Shown here in pieces: positions 11,522-22,026 of a DNA stretch of 64,000 nt. The notes under the pieces are model-generated. The model did no database searches. It was given only the letters and a program-made list of their open reading frames with translations, and was not told the origin of the DNA. Position numbers and translations under genes: made by a program. The stretch is taken from the NCBI GenBank assembly GCA_947650285.1, contig CANTFL010001040.1:47957-111956 (forward strand), given 5' to 3'. This DNA is from Hyaloperonospora brassicae. Taxonomy: Eukaryota > Oomycota > Peronosporomycetes > Peronosporales > Peronosporaceae. The stretch's first letter is position 1. Each line of letters begins with the position of its first letter.

Positions 11522-11707
11522 CAGCTCAGCGATGAAGCGCGAGCGACGAGAATGGCGCGGCGTAGTGACAAAGAGCGAGCGACAACGACGATGGCGCAGC
11601 TCAGCGATGAAGCGCGAGCGGCGAAAACGGCGCGGCGTAGTGACGAAGATCGAGCGACGAGAACGGCGCAGCGCAGTAATGAAGTAAGAGCGACGACGGA
11701 AACGGCG
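11522..11707 (+). repeat. 36-39 bp tandem repeat after copia-1 pol
   Basis: Five imperfect units encode 12-13-residue repeats of the type RSDEDRATRTAQ / QLSDEARATRMAR, in the same frame as Pol and directly after its last TAG. The protein would be highly charged, rich in Arg, Asp, Glu and Ala. The 3' LTR begins 85 bp further on. Confidence 0.85.
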
Positions 11708-11792
11708 CCGCTCGAAGAACGAGGCGTGAGCGACGAGTTGATGCGGCGCAATGCGTGGTGAGTGGGGTGTGGTATCTAGCACTCACGAGGAG

Positions 11793-12004
11793 TGTTAGAA
11801 AAAAGACATCTGACCATGTGATAGTTGCGTGCGTGTGGAAAGGCGCGCCGATTCGTGTGCAAGAGACACTACACGCTTTCGTAGAGATAGATAGGAAAGA
11901 TGCATTTGAGTGGCTAGCATGAGAGATGAAAAGTGAGTGGCTAGCAGCAGCAGGATAATAAAGTCAATACAGAATCTTTTTACCTTCCAACATCCATATA
12001 AACA
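11793..12004 (+). repeat. 3' LTR of copia-1
   Basis: About 212 bp aligned to 6668-6878 with scattered substitutions. It starts TGTTAGAAA and ends TAAACA, followed by the GCATA target repeat. A purine-rich tract (ACGAGGAG) at about 11785-11792 precedes it and is the likely plus-strand primer. Confidence 0.85.
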
Positions 12005-12610
12005 GCATAGCTTATCAAACAGCGTTTTCATAAGACTCGGCCAAGCCCCAGGCATTCCTAACAACCCCGTTGGTGCTACAAACCATTGATACGTTTCTTT
12101 TTGGGTTCTGAAATCCGTATAGGGTCTACTTGATGGCACGACTACCAATTGATGGCATTCTTGAGCAAGATGGAGAAGCGTTAAGTACTTGCATACAACC
12201 ATGCGGTCGAATAGTTCTTCGATCTGACGGCAAAATAATTTTTGCCACGATGGACATGCTAGTCACATAGCAGTTGTCAATTACTAAGCGAATGGGAATC
12301 TTCAAATATTTGCTTCGAAGCCAATCAGCGTGTTTGTGGAACTTTCCGGTCGTGGGTCCTTCTTTGGGATTCCAAAAATATATCAGACCCATGGCGAATT
12401 GGAAACTTCTATCCATCCTTTTAGTATATTCTTTTCAATAAATTGCTGCAGTTCGTCTTGTTCAACCTTCGAAATACGGAAGGAGGCACGGGCGCTTGGC
12501 ACCGCATCAGGCTTGATGTGCAGTTCGAAGTTCACTGCTCGCGTTGGAGGCATTTCGTTCGATAGTTGTTCTGGAAATACGTCCTTGTACTCGTCTAGAA
12601 CCGGTTTCAA
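12005..12610 (-). pseudogene. Gypsy-1 reverse transcriptase, N-terminal part
   Basis: The RT fingers and palm are read from about 12610 downward: EYKDVFPEQL, ELHIKPDAVPSARASFRISKVEQDEL and GWIEVSNSPWV, then (new frame) KIPIRLVIDNCYV, then (another frame) RPYTDFRTQKETYQWFVAP and MKTLFDKLC. These match the conserved Ty3/gypsy RT blocks in order. At least two frameshifts occur between 12126 and 12416. The domain stops at the copia-1 insertion and continues at 6667. Confidence 0.87.
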
Positions 12611-12941
12611 CTCTTGCGATATTTCTGATGGTTCGACATTGGTACCTTCAGCCGATATATCTCCTCGTATGCTCCACTGTTCAGCGTCTCTTGGAAGGCA
12701 GGACCATCGTCGTCTTCGAACTTCGTGTGAGAATTAACCTCAATATGTTGCGATCTCCAATCGATCCTTGGGTTGTACTTGGTAAACCATGGTTGACCAA
12801 AACTAAGTCATGCGTATCGGGTACGTCCAATTCCATGAACTGCACATTGGGAAACTCCATACCGTCGACGTGAACATTATCTTAAAATAATTTTGTGGGC
12901 TGACTCGATGTCCACGTTCCGTCAAAACGAAGCGCTTGTAC

Positions 12942-13130
12942 CTATTGTGTGCTTAATATCTTGGAGGCTAGACCAGGTTTGGTTAGATTTGTGGATGCCC
13001 CCGAGTCGATCAAAATTTTGACGGACTTGTTTCCAATGATACCATCACGCACCAGTAGTTGACCCCGCACTGAAATGTCCGATCCAAAGCTGCTTGATTC
13101 AAAGTTAATAGGTTCGACTTCTGTCTTCAC
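12942..13130 (-). pseudogene. Gypsy-1 aspartic protease
   Basis: The retropepsin active site is visible as VKILIDSGASTNL at about 12995-13030. It follows RGQLLVRDGIIGN, a beta-hairpin typical of gypsy proteases. Downstream, on the way to RT, no continuous frame is left between about 12610 and 12940. The D-S-G-A triad is intact, but the surrounding frame is short and broken. Confidence 0.8.
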
Positions 13131-13178
13131 TTGGACCTCCGCGGCATTTATCGTGGCTCGATCAGAAACAACTGATTC

Positions 13179-14102
13179 TTATTCGTCTTCCCGGCTATCC
13201 ACATTGTTGACATGTTGAAGGCTTACATTTTGATGCAAATTTAGATCTGAGCGATAGTTACCTCGATCATTACGTGGCTGGCGATAACGACACTGGGCGG
13301 AGCGATGATTAGGACTTCCGCACTTAAAGCACAACTTACGGCGGCGGCATTCATCACGAGATGGAAATTCCACGTAGCTGATGTCCATTGGCTCCGGACC
13401 ATCGGTCGATCGATATCAACGACTGTTTTCGTATGACTTGTACCACGGTCTATCGTGCGAAATTCCTCGAGAATGTCTCTGCGGATGGGAACGGTCAAAG
13501 TCCAACGCAACTGTAAATTGATCGGAGAGTGTTGTACAGCGACGGTACTGAAGTTCTTCCCGCGTGCGACCCGTAAGTCCACGGAGAAAGTACATGATCT
13601 GGTCCAGCTCGCTCATCTCTCAAACTTGAGTGACTACGTGGCGAAACTTGCACACATGATCAGGGAGGTCTTCGCAATCGCGCTCGCTCATGTTGTTCAT
13701 ATCCTCGCGTAGACGCTCTTGCAAATCAGCCGGAACAAATTCACGTTCGACTTTGCTTAAGAAGTCTTCCACATTTGTGACGTACTGTTTTTGCATCACA
13801 TACCACTCGGCGGATTCTTGCTTCAGCGTTCCGCCTAAGACAGCGAGTATTCTTTGCGAAAGTTCTAGACTCTTCCAGTCAACACCTCGTGCAAAGAAGT
13901 ACTGCTTCACTTTCTCCTTGTAGAGTTGAAAAGATTCATCCAACCTATTCCCATACGTCGGAAGTTACGAAACCTCTAGCTTGATATCCGAAAGCTGTTT
14001 TAATTTCTGACATTGCTCAATCAATTGCGCTTGTTTTACCATCATTGCAACCATAGAGTGCAGAAATTGTGCATGCTGATTGGAAGTCATCGGGGTGGAC
14101 AT
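13179..14102 (-). pseudogene. Gypsy-1 Gag with CCHC zinc knuckle
   Basis: The first ATG on the minus strand is at 14102 (MSTPMTSNQHAQF). The frame then meets a TAA at 13965-13967 and continues as LDESFQLYKEKVKQYF, the retrotransposon Gag domain (about 13620-13943). A second frame carries MSELDQIMYFLRGLTGRTRE, and a third holds the knuckle CFKCGSPNHRSAQC at about 13300-13345. One stop and two frame changes make it non-functional. Confidence 0.82.
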
Positions 14103-14842
14103 TGTTGAACTAATACAGTTTTCATTGGGTATTAACGATTAATTAACTCCAGGTGGTTGATCTGGGGTCCTTTTTGGCTCTTGAGTGCTTCTCTTGATAA
14201 ACTTTGGTCCGGGTTTTAAGGACTTGTTCGACTTGGCGGTCGGTAGTTGGCTTACGGGTACGATTTTGAATCCTGGCGGCCCAGCAAAAGAAACTCGGAT
14301 AGTCTTGACCTGGTGCTTAGCAATTTCGCGTAAGATGCGTAGGTTCACCGTGCTCTCGAATCTGAGCAAGTCACTTAGGTGCGAGAGCAAGCGAGCTTTG
14401 ATGTTATTGCGCGAGTCGGAGCGTTGAGACGTATCCTAGTGTTTCTTGAAGCGGCAAAGAATGCGGCTGGTGCGGCAGATTGATTTCAGCAGATCCGCGC
14501 GGCACTTATCGGCTGCGTCTGGCTAATTTACGGACATCTGGGCTAGCGAGTCGTTGATGTCGATTCTTGTGGGTTGCTTCCGCGAGTGACGGGTCATGAA
14601 CCGAGGAACTGACCTTTTGTTAACCAAACTGACTTATAACTAAAACGAGAGGATTTATAGCCACTTAAGAATTCGATCTCGATAACAGCAGCAGTAGTAA
14701 TGGCCCAGTAGGATTTACAGCCAATGAAAAGGAGTCCCCGCCCTCAAAAGGATTAGGGTATACGATTGGTCTCTTCTGATCACTGCTCTTGCGGGGCGAC
14801 GGCGATGCAGTAGGGACGGCGAGGACCAACAAGTGCTACCGG
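14103..14842 (-). other. Gypsy-1 5' leader
   Basis: Sequence between the 5' LTR and gag. An 83-codon frame (14139-14390, Lys/Pro-rich) has no recognisable domain and may be an upstream frame or chance. A primer binding site candidate, GGTAGCACTTGTTGG on the minus strand (about 14826-14840), lies within a few bases of the LTR and shares GGTAGCACTTGT with gypsy-2. Confidence 0.5.
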
Positions 14843-15099
14843 ATGTGAGGACTTGTGGATTACTTGGTAAATTGAAAATTGAATTAACATAGTTCCTTTG
14901 TTTACTACCCTGTGCTACCACTAAGCCTATCATTCTATGTCGTTTTAGAATGTTCCTAATGACGTCATACTGGGACGTCATAGTGTGAGGTCAGACCGTG
15001 ACGTCATACTGTGAGGTCAGACCGTGACGACAGACCGTGACATCATGGCTATCTAGCATATAGATAGCTCAGTCGTGCTGCACGACTCGGCGACATGAC
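14843..15099 (-). repeat. 5' LTR of gypsy-1
   Basis: About 257 bp. Relative to the other LTR it carries an extra 39-bp copy of a GTGAGGTCAGACCGTGACG-type unit, giving CRE-like octamers TGACGTCA at 14960-14967 and 14999-15006 plus a one-base variant at 14973-14980. Confidence 0.85.
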
Positions 15100-15104
15100 A
15101 TACG

Positions 15105-17184
15105 GGAGTTGATCTTCGAAACGAAACCGACCCGTGCATCTAAGCGTGCATGTAGCACATCATTTGTTTTGACTAGTTGATTCAGGTACGATTGTGTGTA
15201 CCTTAATATCTACTTCTGACTCGATCATCATCTCTCACGATCTAGTTCTGAAATGGAGCAACATTCTTGCTGCCCGGTTGCCATCATGATGCTATTGACG
15301 TGAGCTATCAGAGCCATGTTTACCATGAAAAATGTCAAAACGTTGCTTTTGACGGCGACGTTTGTATGGTCGATCGAGTCCCCGGCATTGTCGCTGGTAA
15401 ATTCGTGTCGCTGAGCAAAAGCATTGAATCTCGTCGCAATTCAAGGAAACGATTTGCCTCAGCCGAAGCTTTATCATTCCGTGAGAAATACGAATGGCGA
15501 TTTGAAAGACATCATAGCAATACACGTTGTCGACAAAAACAATGTCGCGAATATTTTTTGCAGTACAGTAGAGCCTCTCTTAACGAATCCCTTATTAGAT
15601 AATTACCCTTTGTTGTTAATCTAGAGTGTTCAGATGGACGATGGGCAAGAGACGTAGACCACGTGACCACCCAACCCCTCCTACCTCATAATCTTTCATT
15701 CGCCCAATTGTATCAGCTAATAGGGGATCTACTGTAAATACCGATTTTGGCACATGTGTAGCTGAGGTAACCATCTGCACAAAAAGACTACAAGAGTAAA
15801 GAACGACGGGCAATGAATTTCTTTGTGCGTGTTTGTACCAAAAGGGTCTACAGTAAGCCGAACATAGTGCCAACTTGTACGTCTTCACACTAGATGCGAC
15901 GGGTTTGCACATGTCCTACTTGCAAAACATACTCATCACCAGTAGAAATATGTGCCCGACAACAATGTGGAGAATGTTTTGCAGTAATCGTTGTTTAAAA
16001 ATCCATATTCACTCACAATTTAGCCAAACGCGAAAGTAAAGCCCGGGATCGGCGTGCTGAGACGAGTTTTTGCAATTTTGTGCAATTGTTTCTGACAGTT
16101 TCTACGAGAATTTCTATGACGGGCTGCAATGTATCTTTGATCGACTTCATTTATCTACAATGTAACAATCTATTTTACAACTTTATCGAAAACTTGTGTC
16201 TATTGCAAACAATTTTTAGCCTTTTCACTTGTAGCGCACAAAAAATCGCGAGTCATATGTGTTGCAGCAAACTTCGACCGAAGCGTTTGCTTCTTACCTC
16301 GCTATAGACCGCATTGCATCCGGCAAGTGAAAAAGAAAGCTTTCAGAATTTTGCGTAACATCGACAACGTCTTCGTTAGCATACTCACGCTCCCGAAGGT
16401 CCGATAACCCAGGTTTCCGTCAAAATTATGATGTCAGTCAGCACGATCGACTGCGACGTGTAATGCTTTGTTGCAAAGCGCTCGGCCATCGACTTCAGTA
16501 TCTCGCTTCCGCACTCAAGTCAGCCCGACGTTCCACCAAATATTCCAGACTTTAAATCTCTCATATGGTTTCGTAGTGTGGAGGCCTACATCGAGGAGCA
16601 GATGGCACTTATAACCATACTACACAGTACCGCTATGGGTGCAAGAGCAGACGAACGCTATAGTCCGTAGTGTGGCGAACTTGACAGTGCCCGCATCGCA
16701 CATGTATTTGTTTGCCTCACCAACAACAGCGTCATTGACAACGACATCCCGATTCTTTTTCGACAACGCTTAGATCTGCAGCTTTCTCAGGCTTCCACTG
16801 TCAGTGTAAGAAATGCTTGTAGAGAAACGGTAAACGAGGTTTGATCGGTACGCAGTATGGAATTGATATTTCTCGTCGATCGCATGTATGTGCGCTAACT
16901 TATGCACACTTTGACAGTTTGGTGACACTTGACGAGGATCGAAAGACGCTCACATGACTTCTTGCTCGATTATGAGAACAACGAGGAAGCATGATGCGAT
17001 GATTCCACCGACAATCATCATCAGCTCTCGACGCGTTAGTGAGCAACAGTCAGGCGCGTCTGCTATCTTTTAAATGAAAGTCAGCTCCTGACTTGCTAGT
17101 CACCAGCACAAAACCATCCATTACTGATGGATCCAAATGTCTTGCCGAAGAAAATTCGCTGGAAAGGAAGTGATGATCCTTAGC
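15105..17184. other. Unassigned region with one MITE
   Basis: Apart from the small inverted-repeat element at 15566-15734, no gene is supportable. A plus-strand stretch around 16550-16860 reads as moderately long protein-like segments separated by stops and may be a decayed gene, but I do not recognise it. Confidence 0.4.
15566..15734. mobile_element. Pogo/Tigger-like MITE
   Basis: A 169-bp element starting CAGTAGAGCC and ending GGATCTACTG, giving inverted termini CAGTAGA(G/T)CC, and flanked on both sides by TA (15564-15565 and 15735-15736). The CAGTAGA-type end and TA duplication are typical of pogo/Tigger members of the Tc1/mariner superfamily. It has no coding capacity. Confidence 0.7.
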
Positions 17185-18588
17185 TTACACTGTCAGTTTC
17201 CGAAAGAAGCGGCCGAAGAAGGCAGCAAAAGCTGGTGAAGCAGTCTGACCAGAAGAAGAGTATGTCAGCGCGTGTGTGGGCAAATAGTGCTGCATAAACG
17301 ATGGCAATACATTCGTGGATGCACCTCCAACTGTACCTTCAACATCATGTCGACATTCGTATGAGCGGTGCTGACGACACTTTTGCTGAAGGCTTGTTGT
17401 ACATGACATCCATGTGTCGGCATACTTACTCCTGCTCGCTCGGTTGAAACCCACGACGAAGGTGAACTCATCATACGACTTGTTTCGGTCGGAATATAGC
17501 GGCAGTTATTATACGTATTAAGACTCTTCCTTGCTCACTTACGTTGTCTGTTGTGCGACCTTTTGTAGATCGCCGTCGTCCCACTTGTATGATGCAATTG
17601 TTCTATTACCGCTTGTCTGCATTCCTACTTTCGTCCACCATGATCATTCGCAGCCTGCTTGGTGCTTCACTTCTTCTTCGCATTTCGACTCAGCTCACAT
17701 CTCGGTATCTTTGCGCGCCCATAACACACCGACGCACACCAACGTGCTGTCATTCGCCCCGCCGGCACGACACACTTACAAATGCCACCCCATGTCAACG
17801 ATGTCACACGTGCGCAGGCTCAATTTTTTGACAGTGTCACTCGCACCTACAGCACAAAACGGGATCTCGCCATGGGATCCAGCTAATCAATGTAACGACG
17901 AGGGACAAAGCATCTTGCGCGGTATGTAGACTGGAGTGCAACACTTTGACACTTGTCTTTACTCGAAGTCGTGCGCGATGGAACAACTCTCATCTCACTT
18001 TCTTTCCTGTAAGCAACGTGGTCGGGCGACAGACCCTACATGGATAGCCGCACCGAGAACTTCTTGAAGACTTTATAGTGCGGCAAATACGTGCGATCTG
18101 CACACCACGTATAGTCGGACAACTGCCTCAACAGTCGCACGGTGTTGTGGTCACGAACATTCAGTAGACGTCGAGATGTTACAGATGGCATTGTTGTACG
18201 CGCTCGAAAGCCGCGCCTATCGTCTTGTGACACAAGAACCTTCATACTTTAGCCATCCCGCTGCTACCTCATCAGAGACTCCTCATAGCACAAAGCCCAA
18301 TTCTTGATACCCTCTTTATGAACTGTTACGTCCAAGAAGATTGATTTTTTGCGCACATTAGAATGAAAAGATATGATTTCATGCTGCACCTGCCGTGTGT
18401 TCCCAATCTGTAGCTACGAACAACAACTTCGTGCAACGCGGAACCCACTTGCCATGACGATGATGATGATGATGTTTGAATTCGTGCTTCAGGGTCTTTT
18501 GTGTCGTCTGCGCAGGGCAAAGTGACGCAGCAAGTACCATCCTATTCAGTGAATGCAATCAGTATCTACCTACCTACTGACACGTTCG
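17185..18588. other. Unassigned region left of the FYVE-type gene
   Basis: Several short overlapping frames (17185-17454 minus; 17531-17929 plus; 18036-18245 minus) show no recognisable motif and no signal peptide. A (GAT)n microsatellite lies at about 18461-18476. Because the gene at 18589 ends shortly after its zinc finger, its 3' untranslated region or a further exon could lie here. Confidence 0.35.
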
Positions 18589-19848
18589 TTACCAATGTAT
18601 CTTGTCCCGCGCCACCTTGTGTGAAGGAATCGCCTTGGCCTCCAACAAACACTCGAGGCAAAACAGCATGGATTTCTGCAGCACTTCGCTTCCAAGGCCA
18701 ATACAGATCTTCTTGGTCACGGAGCATCGGCCACAGAGTAGACGTCGACAGATCTGACAGGCACCTCCTCTTTGCAGCACGAGCGTGCGGAATTTACTGA
18801 TACTGCGCGTGCAGGTGGCACAGACGTTGTTTGACGTCATTCGACCCAACACGCTGCTCGTGCAGGGAGACGTTAGTCGAGTCGATTTCTTCATCAGGTA
18901 CGTGAGCTTGTGGGCGTTCGCACACTCCATGCAGGCGACAAGCGCCATGAGCTTCTCTGCATAGGCAGCCGCTGCCATATTGACAGGTGCCCCGTCCATC
19001 TCGATGAAAGCACGAGTGAACATCTCGACCGTGCGGTGACCCGTGTTATTCATCCGACTGGTGTTCCCGAACGTCTGGCACCCAGACATGTAGCCTCGAA
19101 TGGTGTTTGGCGGACGTGGGAGGGTAAGGATATCGGACAAGTCGATCGATTGCCGGATCCCAAACGCGACAGGTACACCTTTGGCATCGGTCGTGAGCCC
19201 CGAGCCTTCAAGAAAGACAAAGTCACGGGCTTGACTAAAGCGGCCGTACGACTGTAGACCCCATTTGATCCCGACGAAGTTCAGCGGCTGCTCAGGTGTT
19301 GGCCGCAAGAGCACAGCAATGAGACGTGCGTCGTCGAGCTCCGTGCCGAGGTAGGACTCGCGTATCTTGACATTGATCTCCGAGTCCGCCAGCATCCCCA
19401 AGGCCGCATCGTCTGCCGTCCCGTCAATGATGCCCGAGATCACCACGGCCGGGGGCCGCGCAGTCTTTTTCGACTTGGGGCACTGGTGCTCACTCGCGGA
19501 CGAGGTGGCAGACCCGAGGCAGGCGCTTTTGTCCAGTACCGACCTCCGCGAGCTCGAGTGGGACGACGTCGGCGACGACGCCTTGTCCGACGTATCCGTG
19601 CGCGACTCGACGTGGTCTGCTGGTGCGTGCAATGCCCGACGCGATCGGTAGGCACGGACGTCGTCCATTGTCCTGACCAACTTCCACGAAGTCGAGTCGA
19701 GTTGGCGTCTGTTGGCTGCAAAAGCCGTACGCAGCTCGAGTGTATTTTGCACCACGGCTTCGACCTCGGCAAGCAGCGCGGCCCGTCGTTCCGCGGTGAT
19801 GGTAAACTCGGGCAGCTCCACCTCCTTGACGTTGAACCGGAGCATCAT
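18589..19848 (-). CDS. FYVE-type zinc-finger protein (START/FYVE-like, oomycete type)
   Basis: A 419-residue protein. I see a C-terminal zinc finger with eight cysteines, C343-x2-C346, C364-x2-C367, C372-x2-C375 and C397-x2-C400, which is the spacing of FYVE domains. The usual basic R(R/K)HHCR ligand motif is replaced by GGACQICRRLLCGRC, so phosphatidylinositol-3-phosphate binding is uncertain. Residues about 140-320 (for example EINVKIRESYLG, FVGIKWGLQSYG, DFVFLEGSG) resemble the START-like lipid-binding region that oomycetes often fuse to FYVE fingers; this part is inferred. Residues 75-130 are Ser/Lys-rich and probably disordered. ATG at 19848 follows a short leader. The frame is intact, with no intron needed. 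It may act in endosomal or membrane signalling, but its substrate is unknown. Confidence 0.75.
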   Translation of the reverse strand: MMLRFNVKEVELPEFTITAERRAALLAEVEAVVQNTLELRTAFAANRRQLDSTSWKLVRTMDDVRAYRSRRALHAPADHVESRTDTSDKASSPTSSHSSSRRSVLDKSACLGSATSSASEHQCPKSKKTARPPAVVISGIIDGTADDAALGMLADSEINVKIRESYLGTELDDARLIAVLLRPTPEQPLNFVGIKWGLQSYGRFSQARDFVFLEGSGLTTDAKGVPVAFGIRQSIDLSDILTLPRPPNTIRGYMSGCQTFGNTSRMNNTGHRTVEMFTRAFIEMDGAPVNMAAAAYAEKLMALVACMECANAHKLTYLMKKSTRLTSPCTSSVLGRMTSNNVCATCTRSISKFRTLVLQRGGACQICRRLLCGRCSVTKKICIGLGSEVLQKSMLFCLECLLEAKAIPSHKVARDKIHW

Positions 19849-21786
19849 GGCAGTGCTTGCGGGCGACGGGCCGAATCGACAAATGCGGTGGCGTTACGGA
19901 GACGGTGGGACGTTGGTCGTCTCGAGGCGCAAGCAACAACACGCTTCACGTGAAAAACGTGTGCACATCGATCGCTTTGATCTCGCCTGGTGCTGTGCTA
20001 GACCGGACCTGGTGCTGCACCAAGGCAGGCCGCGGTCGGTTGTCGAGACTGACCCGTTTGCGTCAAGTTCGCAACGTCGAAGCCACAACACACCGTGCAG
20101 CTTCGTTGCGTACATACAATCGCAGTCACGAACTAGAGTCAGCATCGACACAGTCGGTTCAGCAGCACCTTCAGCGGTAGCAGTGCTAGAACACGTCCTA
20201 TCAAGAGCTGGACGATCCGCTTGAAGCAGCGCCGTGGACTTGACGCCAAAACACATCACTGGTATCTACTCGCTCACGCAGCAGCGTGAACTACTTGCAG
20301 CTCTAGTGGCACCACACGCCTTTGGTCTGAACACGGTACGACGCCACGCAGATGAGACGTGGCTTGAACCAAACGACTGGAGCGCACGAGATTTGCAGAC
20401 AAGATACCCCCCCTCATGACCTCGAGAGTGTCCGACTATCGCACGCATCGGCGACGCTCTCTGTTTGTCGGCACAGAAACGCGTCGCCACGTGGGACTGT
20501 GTTTCCGGTTGTTTGCATGGCCGACCCTAGAAACGAGGGGGGAACACAGTCTCGCTACAGCAAACGAACAGCTCTTCGCACTTGACACGACGATCTCTGC
20601 AATCGAAAACGTCCACTACAGTTGCGTCGGGACGTTGACGCATCGCGCCGGAGTTCCTGCCCATAGACTGAATGCGACCAATCGCTCGCTCGTCGTCACG
20701 CCGAGCGCAGACAATGGACGTCGCAAGTTGAGCCTCGTCAAGACTTTTACCGACCTTGTGCTCAAATCCGCGCACACGCGTTTCCGCTCACAAGCGCAAG
20801 TCTTTTGCCGTTTGCAGCTGTGCTCGTGCCCTACTCGTTCTCGGTCAAGCAAAAATATACAGCACGACGTCTCTGCTCGGCACAACGTGCGTCAACGAAT
20901 CTCGCGTTCTACCACCACCTGCCTCGACGTCGACATCTGTCAATGCGCCTTTGTCAATCGTCGATGCATGAATTCCATACCCGCGTCGATTGTCTATGGA
21001 CGACCGCAATGCACGTGTCGGTTCTTTGGCCACAAGTTCGTCGCAATCTACGCCTCTGCTCCATCTGCTGGTAGTGCTCTCGCGGACTTTACCCCGTCAC
21101 GATGAGCTGCTTCGATTTGCTTCAAGTTGGTCGCGTAAAGTACATTCCCCGCGTCGACGGTGGTACAGCAGCGCCATCGATCGGACGGACGATGGCGCGA
21201 GACTGAGGAATTTCCTGCCATGGAGTCTTCGCTCCGCACGCTAACGCTGATGATTGGGATCGAAACAACGGCTGGTGCCGTGCGTCCTCGCGCCATGTGT
21301 CATCGCTTCAGTGATCCCGCTACGCTCCAACAGACCGTGTGTCAGCGGCCACCCCGGGACCTGCCATCCTGGATGGTGGTATCCTAACGGCTGTGCAGTT
21401 GCACCAGCAAAGACCACGGGAGGTAGGCACCTGCAGTCGTGGTCGCCACCTCGTTGAGGCTGTCCATGTGAGGCGCCTTTCCTCTTTTGACAAACTCGAA
21501 GCCGTCTCGGTAGCAATGCAAGACAACAAGCGGCATGAGTCATCCCTGAGTCCCATCAGGGACTATGCCCCGTACCATCGGTCATTGGCAGGCCAGTCAA
21601 CACATCCACGAGAGTCATTGCTTTGAGGACGAGACACTGTGGCGACGTCAATAGAACTCTGCGGCTTTGGTCGTTTCTAGAAACATTTATCCACACGTGT
21701 CCAAACAGCCGTTGCTTGGTACTTCGATGAATGCTTTGTGACGCAGACATGTCTTCCGACACGGCTTTGGATCGACTCCTGCGCTA
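19849..21786. other. Degraded region between the FYVE-type gene and copia-2
   Basis: GC-rich DNA with many overlapping frames on both strands, the longest being 229 codons (20416-21105, plus) without a recognisable motif. On the minus strand at about 21240-21760 the reading LVDVLTGLPM and, in a shifted frame, GITEAMTH resembles a heavily decayed retroelement integrase. The same old element may continue beyond copia-2 at 27397-28470. Confidence 0.35.
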
Positions 21787-21791
21787 AACTC

Positions 21792-22007
21792 TAATAGAGT
21801 ATGGATAAAGGAAAACAATGGCTACGCACTCACAAATAACTTGTTTACTGGAGGGAAACTTTTGGACTGAGTCTACTCAATGCATGTCTTCATGTCAGGA
21901 GGAATCTTCTACGAAATACCTTCCAGATAAACCTTCCCTGTAAAAGTATTGTCAACCGCCACCTTTTACTTCATTGCCCACCGTTGACTTGCATCCAGTT
22001 TCCAACA
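21792..22007 (-). repeat. 3' LTR of copia-2
   Basis: 216 bp; on the minus strand it starts TGTTGGAAAC and ends CTCTATTA. The adjoining interior, GACGGAGGAGGGCG (22008-22021, minus strand), is a good polypurine tract. Confidence 0.92.
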
Positions 22008-22026
22008 CGCCCTCCTCCGTCAGTAG

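Larger units (their letters stand above)
6668..12004 (+). mobile_element. Ty1/copia retrotransposon (copia-1) inserted in gypsy-1
   Basis: A 5.3-kb element with LTRs of about 211 bp, a primer binding site directly after the 5' LTR, then gag, zinc knuckle, protease, integrase, RT and RNase H in the copia order. The flanks are GCCTA (6663-6667) and GCATA (12005-12009), a 5-bp target duplication with one change. Removal restores the gypsy-1 RT frame. The coding part is GC-rich compared with its surroundings. Several in-frame stops and frameshifts show that this copy is dead. The LTRs differ at several positions, so it is older than copia-2. Confidence 0.92.
2678..15099 (-). mobile_element. Ty3/gypsy retrotransposon (gypsy-1), degenerate, carrying two insertions
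   Basis: Read on the minus strand, the element runs 5' LTR (right), leader, gag with zinc knuckle, aspartic protease, reverse transcriptase, RNase H, integrase, chromodomain, 3' LTR (left). This order and the chromodomain identify a chromovirus-like Ty3/gypsy element. Both LTRs carry the same terminal and internal sequence. A 5-bp direct repeat ATACG sits at 2673-2677 and 15100-15104 if the termini are placed as given; TG...CA boundaries one to three bases away are an alternative. Frameshifts and stops break every domain, so it cannot be autonomous. Without its two insertions it would be about 5.9 kb, a normal length for the family. Confidence 0.9.

Noticed and set aside
18036..18245. Possible RXLR-type effector (short frame with RRLL)
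   Set aside because: No signal peptide and no true R-x-L-R motif at the right place.
20416..21105. 229-codon plus-strand frame
   Set aside because: GC-rich DNA gives long chance frames; composition is Arg/Ser/Thr-rich, with competing frames on both strands and no domain.
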